From CAG-390 sp003523225 (GTDB taxonomy: Bacteria > Bacillota > Clostridia > Oscillospirales > CAG-272): DNA of 64,000 bases. The DNA is taken from assembly GCA_902461815.1 (NCBI GenBank), contig CABPZE010000004.1, positions 62,001-126,000 on the forward strand. Reading direction: 5' to 3'. The translations under genes and the position numbers were made by a program. The notes below the pieces were generated by a model that was given only the letters and a program-made list of their open reading frames with translations, did no database searches and had not been told where the DNA came from. Every line of letters starts with the position of its first letter. Within the stretch, counting starts at the first letter, position 1. Below are positions 51,918-60,364 of this stretch, one piece after another.

Positions 51918-53744
51918 ATGAATAAAAGACTGATAAGTCTGTTTTTGTGCTTTCTGATGTTGATAAGCGTATCGGCAACCGGCTGTTCCGTTTTTGGCGG
52001 TGGTGCCGAAACCACTGCGGAGAGTGGTGTTACCGTTGACCCGGATTCCGGTTCGGCTATTACACTGACTATGTACATACCCTGCGAAAAGCCCGTGGCG
52101 GAAGAAGACCGTCTGCTGGTTGAAGAAGCTATCAACAAAATAACCAAGTCCAAATTCAAGACCCAGATAAATCTTTACCTGCCCACAGTTGATGAGTATT
52201 ATGAGACTATCGAGGGCATTATGCAGGCGCGCGCATATGAGCAGGAGCAGGAGGAGCTTGCAAAGTCGGAGCTTAAAAAGGCTATCCGTGCCGCTAAGGC
52301 AGAGGGTGTTGACTCCGAGGTCGCTATCTCCAAATTCTACGACGAGCATCCGGAATGGGTTAAGTATCAAGAGACCACGGCTGATCCCGACGCCGAGGAG
52401 ACCGCTCCCGAGACCCGGCTCAACGAGCTCGGTATGCCTGAAATAAAGTATCCTGATGAGCGCGAAAATCAGCTTGACATCATCTGGCTCAGCGGTTACG
52501 ATAAGCTTATTGAATATATTGAAGCCGATCAGCTTCAGCGTCTTGACGAAGAACTCTCCAGCTCTTCCAAAAAGCTCAAACAGTATATTTACACCGGCGC
52601 TCTTGACGCGGTCAAGACAGCGGGCAGCGGGACGTATGCGATCCCCAATAACACCGTTATCGGTGAGTACACATACCTCCTGCTCAACAAGAGCCTTGTG
52701 GATAAGTATAAGTATTCTCCCTCGGATCTTACCAGCGTGGTGAAATGTGCCGACTTCCTTGCTGATGTCAGCAAGTATGAGCCGGATGTGCTCCCTGTCG
52801 TCGGCGAGCTTCCTGTAACGCTGACCAAGTACTGGAGCATTGACCCTGATACCCTTGAGGTCGATCATGACAAGTTCAATGTAATCGGTCACGGTATCAG
52901 CGATATGGCTACTCTCGGTTCAATGTTTAACTTTACTGGTCTGTTCGGCACAAATGCTGAGCTTGCAAACACGAGCGATTATGCCAAACAGCTTATAGCT
53001 ATCCGCACTTATAAGGATCTCGGCTATATAACCGAGGATACCTCTACGACCAAGGAATATGCTATGCGTGTGGTCAAGGGTGGCGGAGAGCTGGTTGAGG
53101 TTTATGGCGACGACTTCTATATGAATGTCATCGAGTCTCCACGCGCCGGATACGAGGATATATTCGGCAATATGCTGGGCGTTTCCACTTACACCAGAAG
53201 CCTTAAGCGCAGCATGGAGATCATCACATACCTGAATACCAACTCCGACCTGCGCAATATCCTTCAGTACGGTGTCGAGGATGTCCACTATGAACTGGAC
53301 GAGGACGGTCTGCTTCACAGACTCAACGACAGATATATGATGGATATTAACAAGACAGGTAATGTGTTCATGGCGTATCCCGAAGAGGGAATGCCCAAAA
53401 ACGTCTGGGATTACGGAAAATCTCAGAACACAGACGCCAAGACTCTTATGACTCTCGGTCTGCGCTTCAAAGAGGACGACTTCACAAGCTCGGACGATGA
53501 GAATGCATTAGAAAAGCTGAGATCTGCCATCAGGGCTGTCAACGAATATTCCGCAGAGGTCGAGCAGAAGCTCATGAATGCTCAGTCTGTTGAGGAGCTT
53601 GAGGCTGTTATGCGCGATGTCGCGTCGAAGTTCGGTACAGATCCTAACATCAAGGCGATCACCAACAGCTCCGCTCAGAATCCGACTCCCAGCTCAGTCT
53701 ACTACGATTGGCTCAAGAGCAACGGATTCCTTGACGAAGACTGA
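51918..53744 (+). CDS. Large extracellular solute-binding lipoprotein
   Basis: A 608-residue substrate-binding lipoprotein. Signal and lipobox ATGC (Cys near 23), a Thr/Glu/Ser linker, then a type 1 carbohydrate-binding fold (LTMYIPCEKP near 50, LDIIWLSGYDKL near 188). A Glu-rich insertion at about 105-175 (helical, then acidic) is longer than in most family members. No permease or ATPase genes are adjacent. The leader has AAGGAGG 10 nt before the ATG. Sugar specificity unknown. Confidence 0.82.
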   Translation: MNKRLISLFLCFLMLISVSATGCSVFGGGAETTAESGVTVDPDSGSAITLTMYIPCEKPVAEEDRLLVEEAINKITKSKFKTQINLYLPTVDEYYETIEGIMQARAYEQEQEELAKSELKKAIRAAKAEGVDSEVAISKFYDEHPEWVKYQETTADPDAEETAPETRLNELGMPEIKYPDERENQLDIIWLSGYDKLIEYIEADQLQRLDEELSSSSKKLKQYIYTGALDAVKTAGSGTYAIPNNTVIGEYTYLLLNKSLVDKYKYSPSDLTSVVKCADFLADVSKYEPDVLPVVGELPVTLTKYWSIDPDTLEVDHDKFNVIGHGISDMATLGSMFNFTGLFGTNAELANTSDYAKQLIAIRTYKDLGYITEDTSTTKEYAMRVVKGGGELVEVYGDDFYMNVIESPRAGYEDIFGNMLGVSTYTRSLKRSMEIITYLNTNSDLRNILQYGVEDVHYELDEDGLLHRLNDRYMMDINKTGNVFMAYPEEGMPKNVWDYGKSQNTDAKTLMTLGLRFKEDDFTSSDDENALEKLRSAIRAVNEYSAEVEQKLMNAQSVEELEAVMRDVASKFGTDPNIKAITNSSAQNPTPSSVYYDWLKSNGFLDED

Positions 53745-53757
53745 TATACTCTAACAA

Positions 53758-53770
53758 AACGGGCTGCCGC
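53758..53770 (+). other. Half terminator marking the left edge of the accessory island
   Basis: AACGGGCTGCCGC appears 13 nt after the lipoprotein stop, just where other genes here have a terminator, but no complementary GCGGCAGCCCG follows. Compare the intact GGGGCTGCCGC/GCGGCAGCCCC pair at 15972-16001. The second arm was probably displaced by an insertion starting near 53771. Confidence 0.45.
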
Positions 53771-53824
53771 AATGACGAGACCCCATAAAGAAGGTTTCAA
53801 AAACAAGTGGTAAAGACAATCGAT

Positions 53825-53863
53825 ACAGTATATCGCAAATAATAATTTGAATGGAGATACTGT
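53825..53863. repeat. Inverted repeat upstream of tnpV
   Basis: ACAGTAT (53825-53831) and ATACTGT (53857-53863), 25 nt apart. The right arm ends 1 nt before the tnpV start. Confidence 0.35.
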
Positions 53864-53864
53864 A

Positions 53865-54236
53865 ATGAAAACATTGTATGAAACACTTGGTGGAACCTAT
53901 CGTGAAGAAAACGGGCGTCTTATACCGGAAATGAAACTGCCCGAACAAACCAATTATCAAATTGGCAAGTACGGGCAGTTTTATCTTGACTATATTAAGA
54001 ATCACCGTTGCGGAAGATATACCACTCTGCTGACCGAAGGCATATTGAACGCTCAGTTGCACGAGATCGACCTTGACGCAAATGAGATGCTTGATACCAT
54101 CATCCCCCGCCTTGCTGCCGAAAGAGGTGTTGACGAGAATTTGAAAGCTCGCGATATGCTCCGTTGGGTTGCCGAGATGAACAATATTAAGGCAGTTGCG
54201 GAAGAAATCGTCCTGCAGGAGGTGGTCTATCAATGA
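53865..54236 (+). CDS. TnpV family transposon protein
   Basis: A 123-residue protein of the TnpV family carried by Tn4451-like and other clostridial mobile elements. Recognisable by LYETLGGTYREENGRLIPEM (about 3-22), IGKYGQFYLDYIK and WVAEMNNIKAVAEEIV near the end. Its biochemical role is not known. ATG at 53865 with GGAG 8 nt upstream. Overlaps the next gene by 4 nt. No serine recombinase is beside it in this window. Confidence 0.85.
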   Translation: MKTLYETLGGTYREENGRLIPEMKLPEQTNYQIGKYGQFYLDYIKNHRCGRYTTLLTEGILNAQLHEIDLDANEMLDTIIPRLAAERGVDENLKARDMLRWVAEMNNIKAVAEEIVLQEVVYQ

Positions 54237-54508
54237 GGTCGATCATCAATGAACTATGGCACGGAAATATCATACCGCAAGAAGATAGCCGAACCAACAC
54301 GAAGGAAATGAAGGAACTCATCAGTTATATAGCAAGGCATGATGAGGATTTAGAAAAGCTATTAACCGACGAACAAAAAGTCATCTTTGAAAAGTACCAA
54401 GATTGTTGGAACGAGTATGTGAGTCTTGCAGAAGCAGCTATATTTGAGTATGCCTTCAAACTTGGAGCAAAACTAATGCTTGCTGTTGTAAGTGAAAAAG
54501 AAAACTAA
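54233..54508 (+). CDS. DUF6809 family protein
   Basis: A 91-residue helical protein matching the DUF6809 pattern: an N-terminal IINELWHGNIIPQE, a central Leu/Glu helix and FKLGAKLM at the end. Such genes commonly accompany tnpV or helix-turn-helix genes on clostridial mobile elements. Function unknown. Coupled to tnpV (ATGA overlap) and followed by a strong bidirectional terminator. Confidence 0.75.
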   Translation: MRSIINELWHGNIIPQEDSRTNTKEMKELISYIARHDEDLEKLLTDEQKVIFEKYQDCWNEYVSLAEAAIFEYAFKLGAKLMLAVVSEKEN

Positions 54509-54512
54509 AAAC

Positions 54513-54545
54513 ATAGCCGTGTGGACAAAATGTCCACACGGCTAT
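54513..54545. terminator. Bidirectional terminator between DUF6809 and the siderophore operon
   Basis: Perfect 15-bp stem ATAGCCGTGTGGACA and its complement, with a 3-nt loop. Minus-strand flank GTTTTTAGTTTTC, plus-strand flank TTCCAT. Confidence 0.85.
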
Positions 54546-54569
54546 TTCCATAAATGTGTGTAATAAATG

Positions 54570-55361
54570 TTAATATATTAACCGATGAATTCCAGATTCA
54601 TCTTCAAAAGAGGCATACTGCCGGAACCGCCCTTCTTCAATCGAAACATTGAGGTTGTATGTGTTTCGAAGATTTTCTGCCGTAAGCACTTCAGCGGTTT
54701 TGCCAAAGATTTGATGCGACCCGGACATCATCAATACCATTCCTCCAAGCTCTATTGATTGTCCCGGATTATGAGTTGTTGTGATTACGGTATATCCTCT
54801 TTGCGAAAGTCCTGTAATTTGATTTAGGACAATCAATTGATTTTTAATGTCAAGATTAGAAGTAGGTTCATCAAAAACTATAACCTTCGGATTTTGAAGT
54901 ATTGCACGTACTATTTTTACAATTTGCAATTCACCGGATGATAGTTCAAAGATAGCTCGATTAAGCAAATCTACATGACCTAATTCATCCAAGACAGAAC
55001 ATGCTTTTTCATATTCGTTTTTTCTCGGCGCTTTGAGAGCTGTAAGTTTATTAGCAAATCCTGTGACGAGAAAGTCTGCAACGCATAAGTTTTGATAACA
55101 GGGATTGTTTGAGGCTACAACAGCAATTGATTTTGATAATTCACTTATGGATAATTGTCGAACATCCTTCGAATCAACAAGTATGGTTCCGCTGTAGTTT
55201 TTTATCTCAGACGTTAAGCATTTGATAAATGTTGTTTTGCCTACACCATTTTTGCCTAAAATCGAAAGAATAGATCCACGCTCGATGGAAAACGACAAAT
55301 CATCAAGTATCAAAGGGAGATTGTTCTTATATCTAAATGATAAATTCTTGACTTGAATCAT
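54570..55361 (-). CDS. Iron/siderophore ABC importer ATPase (FepC type)
   Basis: A 263-residue ATPase: Walker A GKNGVGKTT (about 37), Q-loop, signature LSSGELQIVKI (about 141), Walker B VIVFDEPTSNLD (about 160) and H-loop TTTHNPGQ. It powers the FecCD-type permease encoded just upstream, whose stop it overlaps by 4 nt. Last gene of the operon. Confidence 0.9.
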   Translation of the reverse strand: MIQVKNLSFRYKNNLPLILDDLSFSIERGSILSILGKNGVGKTTFIKCLTSEIKNYSGTILVDSKDVRQLSISELSKSIAVVASNNPCYQNLCVADFLVTGFANKLTALKAPRKNEYEKACSVLDELGHVDLLNRAIFELSSGELQIVKIVRAILQNPKVIVFDEPTSNLDIKNQLIVLNQITGLSQRGYTVITTTHNPGQSIELGGMVLMMSGSHQIFGKTAEVLTAENLRNTYNLNVSIEEGRFRQYASFEDESGIHRLIY

Positions 55362-56410
55362 TTGCTTTCCACCTCACTATGTTTAGCGTTTATGAACCAG
55401 CATACAACAAACAACGGCAATCCAAGCAAACCGGATAAAATACTTACTGGCAGTTCTGCAGCGGAAATCAAACGATTAAGAACATCTACCAAAAGCAAAA
55501 AGGAGCTTCCCATTAAAAACGAGAGTGGCATTGTATAGCGATTGTTTGTCCCAATTAACAGTCGTACCAATTGAGGAATAACAAGACCAACCCATCCTAT
55601 GGATCCCGAAATAGAAACGGCCGAAGCAACCAAAACAGTTGCACATGCAAGAAAAATAATTCTATTACGAGCGAGGTTAAAGCCCATGCTTTTTGCTTCG
55701 CTATCAACGAAGCAGAAATAGTTAAGATCCCAGCTCTTTGCGAAGAGTATAACGGTACAGACAATCACAGGCACAGCAATAAATCCTAACTGATCCAGCG
55801 TTATTGAAGAAATATCTCCCATCGTCCAGAAAACGATTGCTTGTAAATGCACTTCCGGATTCGCCATATATTTAATAAGAGCAAGCACAGACGACATGGC
55901 TCCTCCGATTAATATGCCGGACAAAATCAAAGAAAGCGTCTTATCAAGCTTTATTCGTGAAGATAGCAAAAATATCAGACAAATATTCAACACACCAAGA
56001 GCGAATGCCAAAAACTGAATATGAAGGGTACTCCATCCTAATACGATGCCAAGAGCAGCGCCAACGCAAGAACTTGTGCTCACACCCAAGATGTCTTGCG
56101 AAACCAATGTGTTTCGGAAAATACATTGATAGGTGAGTCCGGCAATTGCCAATATTCCGCCAATTACAATCGATGCTACAGTTCTTGGAACACGAATATT
56201 CAAAATGATTTTTCTGATGTTTTCAGCTTCTACGCCGCTATTGATGCCCACAACACTTTTAACAGTATCAAAGAATGACATTCCGTATTGACCTATAAAC
56301 AAGGACACAACGGCAAGAAAAACAGTAATGATTAATAAAGCGAAAATCCAAAGTTGGCTTTTCTTTTTGCCTTGATAAAGATTTTCAATTTGTAATTTCT
56401 TTTTCTCCAC
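55358..56410 (-). CDS. Iron/siderophore ABC importer permease (FecCD type)
   Basis: A 350-residue FecCD permease with about nine helices. Family blocks include IRVPRTVASIVIGGILAIAG (about 73-92), SRIKLDKTLSLILSGILIGG and SISGSIGWVGLVIPQLVRLL (about 270). GTG start at 56410, inside the last codons of the binding-protein gene (26-nt overlap), after AGGGG. It forms the membrane channel for a ferric chelate. Confidence 0.9.
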   Translation of the reverse strand: MEKKKLQIENLYQGKKKSQLWIFALLIITVFLAVVSLFIGQYGMSFFDTVKSVVGINSGVEAENIRKIILNIRVPRTVASIVIGGILAIAGLTYQCIFRNTLVSQDILGVSTSSCVGAALGIVLGWSTLHIQFLAFALGVLNICLIFLLSSRIKLDKTLSLILSGILIGGAMSSVLALIKYMANPEVHLQAIVFWTMGDISSITLDQLGFIAVPVIVCTVILFAKSWDLNYFCFVDSEAKSMGFNLARNRIIFLACATVLVASAVSISGSIGWVGLVIPQLVRLLIGTNNRYTMPLSFLMGSSFLLLVDVLNRLISAAELPVSILSGLLGLPLFVVCWFINAKHSEVESK

Positions 56411-57449
56411 TTGGCGTCAACCCCTCTAAAATATACTGAGCTTGCTGCTCTGTCAATGTAATTCCGGTAAATTCCTTGTAAAAATCGATGGTTTCCTTTA
56501 CAAGATCATATTCGAAGTACTCAGGATAAACAACAGCACTTGTCCATGTAATCATTAGGGCAATCTCTATTCCGTATCTGTTCCAAGCAGAAATACCCAT
56601 TGGAACCTTGAATACATGCCCGTTTTTTACAGCAGTGTTGTTAGACCATTCAGATGTTACCATCAATTCGTCGTAGAGGACATGCTGATATTTTCCACCA
56701 ATTATGATATTTTGAGGATTCACCGATAAGATTGCTTCGCTATCAACCTTATTAGCAGGGGATTCTATCAGTGAATCTGTTGCAAATATGGTATGGGAAA
56801 GTTGAGCGCAGGCAGAATTTGTAGAACCCTTTCCAGCAGTTTTATATAGCCCTTTATTAGAAACACCGTTTATATAATAGAGGGTTTCTTTTTCAAGTAC
56901 CTTATCTTTGAGAGTGTTTTCGACCAATGCAATGTTTCCGTCGAGATAGGCAATATATTTATTACACTTTTCTACAGCATCTCCACCCAAAATATCCCCT
57001 AACATTTTAATGGTTGCCTTCATATCCTCCAAAGACCAATATGAAAAAGTGACTGCCGTAACACCCTTGCTTCTCAAATCGCGAGCTTGCTCTGCTTCTT
57101 GAACAAGAACAATGTCAGCATTTGCTCTCAAAAGAATTTCAGCACTTGCTTCTTGGTCAAATTTTTCAATTTCGTTGGTTCTCGGATACATTTCAGCCAT
57201 CCATGGAGATTCGATAGCATCTACATTAATACCGACAAGATAATCACCAAATCCAAGCCCAACCATAACTTGGCATCCGTATGTAACAAGATTGATTACT
57301 GTATCTACTTTGGCAGGAATGATAACCTCGTCTCCAGCGGCATCTATAATTTTCTTGGTTTCTTTATCCGTTGAACCTTGATTGCTATTGCAAGCAGTCA
57401 AACTGATGATCATAAGCATAGCAATAACTAAAGACAAAATTCGTTTCAT
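56385..57449 (-). CDS. Iron/siderophore-binding lipoprotein
   Basis: A 354-residue class III periplasmic-type binding protein (FepB/TroA-like helical backbone). Lipobox LTAC (Cys near 20), a short polar linker, IIDAAGDEVIIPAKVDTVIN (about 34-53), then two lobes joined by a long helix. It captures a ferric siderophore or other metal chelate outside the cell. It follows the esterase gene by 4 nt. Confidence 0.87.
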   Translation of the reverse strand: MKRILSLVIAMLMIISLTACNSNQGSTDKETKKIIDAAGDEVIIPAKVDTVINLVTYGCQVMVGLGFGDYLVGINVDAIESPWMAEMYPRTNEIEKFDQEASAEILLRANADIVLVQEAEQARDLRSKGVTAVTFSYWSLEDMKATIKMLGDILGGDAVEKCNKYIAYLDGNIALVENTLKDKVLEKETLYYINGVSNKGLYKTAGKGSTNSACAQLSHTIFATDSLIESPANKVDSEAILSVNPQNIIIGGKYQHVLYDELMVTSEWSNNTAVKNGHVFKVPMGISAWNRYGIEIALMITWTSAVVYPEYFEYDLVKETIDFYKEFTGITLTEQQAQYILEGLTPSGEKEITN

Positions 57450-57453
57450 AATT

Positions 57454-58623
57454 TTATTCTCCTTTTAATTTGAAATTAGGCTTTCTCCAACTAAATAGAT
57501 ATTCGGGCGGAGAAAAGGGTAACTTATAAAAGCTATCACTGATATCCTCGTTGTCATGGATGTGACAGATAATATTGACAAGCATTTCTATATCTTCTGC
57601 TTTGTGATAATGAGTTCCGGTTCTAAAATACCAATAGATATTAGGACCTGCGCCTAAAAACTCGTAGACTTCTTTAGCAGCTTCAGTAGTCATCCAAGAG
57701 CCTATAGGATTTGCCCATATATCGCCAGCCGCTTCGGATACGAATAAAATTCGCGGAGCAACTAACGCTTTCAGAAAATGTGTATCAAAGGGCAATTCAT
57801 TTTCGCGTCCGATATAGTTCTTCATTGTTGGACCGATCCAAAAATCAGTTTCCTTACATATGTCCTTTAAGGTTTCGCTTCTCCAAGGCAAAAGGTCGGG
57901 ATAGTCTCCTACCATTTCTATTCGATAACATCCTCCACCGACAAGGCAAGCTTCGTTTGGATTAACGATAGCAATTCTTTCATCAACTGCTCCTGCAAGC
58001 ATCGTTGCTTTACCACCTCTTGAATGTCCGGTGGCTACGATGCATGAGCAATCAATTTGCGGAAGATTGAGTTTTATTACAGCGTCAACACAACGTGAAT
58101 ACCCCCAAGCCCAAGCACCCAATGCACCGAAAGTGTATTCAGGATAGATATCGTATAGTGCACCAGCGCGACCTCGTTCTTCCTTAAGATCATGTGCAAG
58201 TTCTGTTCTATCAAACAAAAGCCAACCGATATCTCTGGAAACTGCGGCATTTATGAAATCTTCTTTCATAAAATAACCTGCGCACATATCTCCATCAATG
58301 ATTATGGGACGACTCTCGCCCTTTGGCATAATAAGTTTTACTACAAAAGAGATTTGTTTTTCTTTTGTACCAGCATGAATTTTATATGATCGATGTTCTT
58401 TACCACAATTCAGTTGTTCAACCCAAAATATTTCGGGGGCTGGTGGTAATGTTCCAAATTGCACATCTATTGTCGTTTTTGCGATTTCTCGCTTCCGGCG
58501 TTCCCACTCGTCTATTGATGAAACGTAGTTTCCATTATCAAACATGAATGGATTGGGAAGCTCACCGATGGCTTTATACTCGGTTATTTTTAGGAGGTGT
58601 TCATTTAGCAGATTATCTTTCAT
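57454..58623 (-). CDS. Alpha/beta hydrolase, CE15-like esterase, possibly a siderophore esterase
   Basis: A 389-residue hydrolase without a signal peptide. The nucleophile elbow GHSRGGKA is near residue 195. LLFDRTELAHD (about 136-146) and GTHYHKAED near the C-terminus (His near 355) match the pattern of glucuronoyl esterase-like (CE15) enzymes. Its place between a regulator and the iron importer suggests intracellular hydrolysis of an ester siderophore to release iron; this is inference. ATG at 58623 overlaps the regulator stop and follows GGAGGGG. Confidence 0.7.
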   Translation of the reverse strand: MKDNLLNEHLLKITEYKAIGELPNPFMFDNGNYVSSIDEWERRKREIAKTTIDVQFGTLPPAPEIFWVEQLNCGKEHRSYKIHAGTKEKQISFVVKLIMPKGESRPIIIDGDMCAGYFMKEDFINAAVSRDIGWLLFDRTELAHDLKEERGRAGALYDIYPEYTFGALGAWAWGYSRCVDAVIKLNLPQIDCSCIVATGHSRGGKATMLAGAVDERIAIVNPNEACLVGGGCYRIEMVGDYPDLLPWRSETLKDICKETDFWIGPTMKNYIGRENELPFDTHFLKALVAPRILFVSEAAGDIWANPIGSWMTTEAAKEVYEFLGAGPNIYWYFRTGTHYHKAEDIEMLVNIICHIHDNEDISDSFYKLPFSPPEYLFSWRKPNFKLKGE

Positions 58624-59089
58624 CTTTTTCCCCTCCATCGGATAAAGTTGAAAGTGTTTTAAGAAGTTCTCTCAATTCCTCTATCTTTTTGCTTTCGTTT
58701 TCTATCTCCGACTCCAAATGACGGATAGTTTTTCTTTTGTTTGAAACAGAGCTTGAAAGTGCTTCAATTTCTGTAGATACAAATTCGCATATGTCATTTG
58801 CAGAAATATGGGCATTTTTTATGTTTTCCTCGGCAGACAGTTTATGTGCGACAATGCCTCCGATTAAGGCGGTAGACAAAGCAGCCGTTCCCAAAAGAAA
58901 GGCGGTTGTAGTTCCAGCATACTTAGGTGTTGATTTTACAAATTCTCTCAAAGCACTTTCGCAAATAATATTTCCACCCTTACGAGAATCCTGTTGTGCG
59001 ACCAATTTACCAGATCTAATCCAGCGTCGAACGGTCTCGGGATTGGTTTTTAACAGGTCAGCTACTTGTTTAACATTATAGCTATTCAT
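58613..59089 (-). CDS. Membrane-anchored helix-turn-helix regulator
   Basis: A 158-residue protein. An N-terminal excisionase/MerR-like HTH (NVKQVADLLKTNPETVRRWI, about 4-23, through about 50) is followed by a membrane helix (about 60-80) and a C-terminal coiled coil (about 105-150). DNA binding on the cytoplasmic side joined directly to a membrane segment suggests a one-component membrane regulator. First gene of the iron operon, so it probably controls it. GAGGG precedes the ATG by 4 nt. Confidence 0.75.
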   Translation of the reverse strand: MNSYNVKQVADLLKTNPETVRRWIRSGKLVAQQDSRKGGNIICESALREFVKSTPKYAGTTTAFLLGTAALSTALIGGIVAHKLSAEENIKNAHISANDICEFVSTEIEALSSSVSNKRKTIRHLESEIENESKKIEELRELLKTLSTLSDGGEKDER

Positions 59090-59114
59090 ATAACCCTCCT
59101 ACTCATTTGCGTTT

Positions 59115-59143
59115 ATTGTATCACAAAATGTAGTAAAAGTCAA
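59115..59143 (-). promoter_or_regulatory. Promoter of the regulator/siderophore operon
   Basis: On the minus strand: TTGACT (59143-59138), 17-bp spacer, TACAAT (59120-59115). CTACAT occurs just before the -35 and again in the spacer, possible operator half-sites. No Fur-box-like sequence was found. Confidence 0.7.
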
Positions 59144-59160
59144 TATATGTAGCAATAAAG

Positions 59161-59191
59161 TTGCAACAACCAATGATTATGGTTGTTGCAA
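59161..59191 (-). terminator. Terminator of the small-protein operon
   Basis: Perfect 11-bp stem TTGCAACAACC and its complement with a 9-nt loop, 35 nt after the last stop. The minus-strand flank is CTTTATTG. Confidence 0.65.
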
Positions 59192-59226
59192 CGTAAGATT
59201 TCAAACCGAAAAATTGAATTCACATA

Positions 59227-59445
59227 TTATATGTATTGTTTCAACCATTCAGGCATATTAGGATCATCGATAGCCCAAGACTCTACAACCTCTTCATCCT
59301 CATTCCAGTTGCTTTCGTCGCCATCGAATACCTTTTGACGGTGGCATTTATATTTTACTACATCTCCACCTTCAAGGCGATACTCATTCCAGTAGTAATT
59401 TTGTTTGCCGTAGCCTTTCCATTCACTTGTAGTGTAAATTGTCAT
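59227..59445 (-). CDS. Small hypothetical protein (72 residues)
   Basis: Acidic and rich in Trp and Tyr, with no family recognised (starts MTIYTTSEWKGYGKQNYYWN, ends MPEWLKQYI). Last gene of the operon of five small proteins. CGGAGGT lies 7 nt before the ATG, a strong site that supports real translation. Confidence 0.65.
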   Translation of the reverse strand: MTIYTTSEWKGYGKQNYYWNEYRLEGGDVVKYKCHRQKVFDGDESNWNEDEEVVESWAIDDPNMPEWLKQYI

Positions 59446-59472
59446 ACTTTATACCTCCGTTATTATACCATG

Positions 59473-59691
59473 TTAAAATTTCAGCAGGTCAATCTTGCCA
59501 CTGTGAACTTTTTTGTGGCAATCATGGCACAAAGCTACTATGTTATCCGCTGTTGCTGCTCCAGAATATTGATGATCAAAAACGTGATGTCCTTGCACTT
59601 TCTTCTTTGTGCCACACACTTGACACGTTTCATTGTCTCTTGCACGACCAGCCTTTTGCGCATTGATATGCGCCGATGAACGCTTTTTCAT
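59473..59691 (-). CDS. Small HNH nuclease-like protein
   Basis: A 72-residue protein that is little more than an HNH/zinc module: CQVCGTKKKVQGHHVFDHQY (about 23-42), Asn in ADNIV (about 50) and CHDCHKKVH (about 55-63). All metal and catalytic positions appear present. It could be a minimal endonuclease or a DNA-binding zinc protein. GGAGGT is 6 nt before the ATG; 3 nt separate it from the gene before. Confidence 0.75.
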   Translation of the reverse strand: MKKRSSAHINAQKAGRARDNETCQVCGTKKKVQGHHVFDHQYSGAATADNIVALCHDCHKKVHSGKIDLLKF

Positions 59692-59694
59692 TGC

Positions 59695-59892
59695 TTAACC
59701 TCCAATCTTTTTCCGGATGCCACTTTGAATTAACGATCCCACGTTTGTTTTTTGACCGGTTGCTATTGTTCCCCTGCCATTGGGAGCATATTTTGCTTTT
59801 GCTTTCATAATATCTTTGGATATTTGAGCAGCTTGATTTTGTGTGAGATCCGATATAACCGCTACTACCGCTCTATCTTTTTTTCCTGCCAT
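59695..59892 (-). CDS. Small basic hypothetical protein (65 residues)
   Basis: Basic protein (starts MAGKKDRAVVAVISDLTQNQ, ends GSLIQSGIRKKIGG) with a predicted central helix. No family recognised. AAGGAGG lies 11 nt before the ATG. Third gene of the small-protein operon. Confidence 0.65.
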   Translation of the reverse strand: MAGKKDRAVVAVISDLTQNQAAQISKDIMKAKAKYAPNGRGTIATGQKTNVGSLIQSGIRKKIGG

Positions 59893-59907
59893 TATTATTC
59901 TTCCTCC

Positions 59908-60129
59908 TTAAAAATTTGTAATTGTAATACCGTTGTCTATTACCGTTTCAATTGTATTTTCACCATAACCGATAGTTAAGATGTTTTTTGTGTCTAACCA
60001 AACTCCCGACTCTTGACGGATTAACGGTAGGATATCTACCTCACCGCTAACTCTTTCAATGGCAACAAACTCACTTGTTACATTAAGTACCTTGTCGCCT
60101 GATTTCATAACATTGATTTTCATACTCAT
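59908..60129 (-). CDS. Small hypothetical protein, beta-rich (73 residues)
   Basis: Alternating hydrophobic and polar residues suggest a small beta-barrel or ubiquitin-like fold (for example KSGDKVLNVTSEFVAIERVS). No family recognised. AAGGAGGTAAG directly precedes the ATG. Second gene of the operon. Confidence 0.65.
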   Translation of the reverse strand: MSMKINVMKSGDKVLNVTSEFVAIERVSGEVDILPLIRQESGVWLDTKNILTIGYGENTIETVIDNGITITNF

Positions 60130-60144
60130 CTTACCTCCTTTGAT

Positions 60145-60321
60145 TTAATCACCCTCTATTGAAGGCGGATTTGCAATTGCGGCCGCTACAGCAATAATGG
60201 CTATGATAATCTCATCGAAAATTCCGGGGACAAATATGAGACATAATAAAAACACAACCAAGAAGAGTGCCGCCCCAACCAACCATTTGATTAATCCAAT
60301 GATACTACTCAATAATTTCAT
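60145..60321 (-). CDS. Small membrane protein (58 residues)
   Basis: Starts MKLLSSIIGLIKWLVGAALF and is almost wholly hydrophobic: two closely spaced membrane segments (about 9-31 and 36-50) and a short polar tail ending PSIEGD. AAGGAG lies 7 nt before the ATG. First gene of the small-protein operon, about 38 nt after the conserved promoter element. Holin-like size, but no family recognised. Confidence 0.65.
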   Translation of the reverse strand: MKLLSSIIGLIKWLVGAALFLVVFLLCLIFVPGIFDEIIIAIIAVAAAIANPPSIEGD

Positions 60322-60364
60322 AAATTTTCTCCTTCATATTTCAATTTGTTTTCCTGGTGACATT

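Noticed and set aside
59101..59150. Fur box at the siderophore operon promoter
   Set aside because: No sequence close to GATAATGATAATCATTATC was found; the CTACAT repeats are different.
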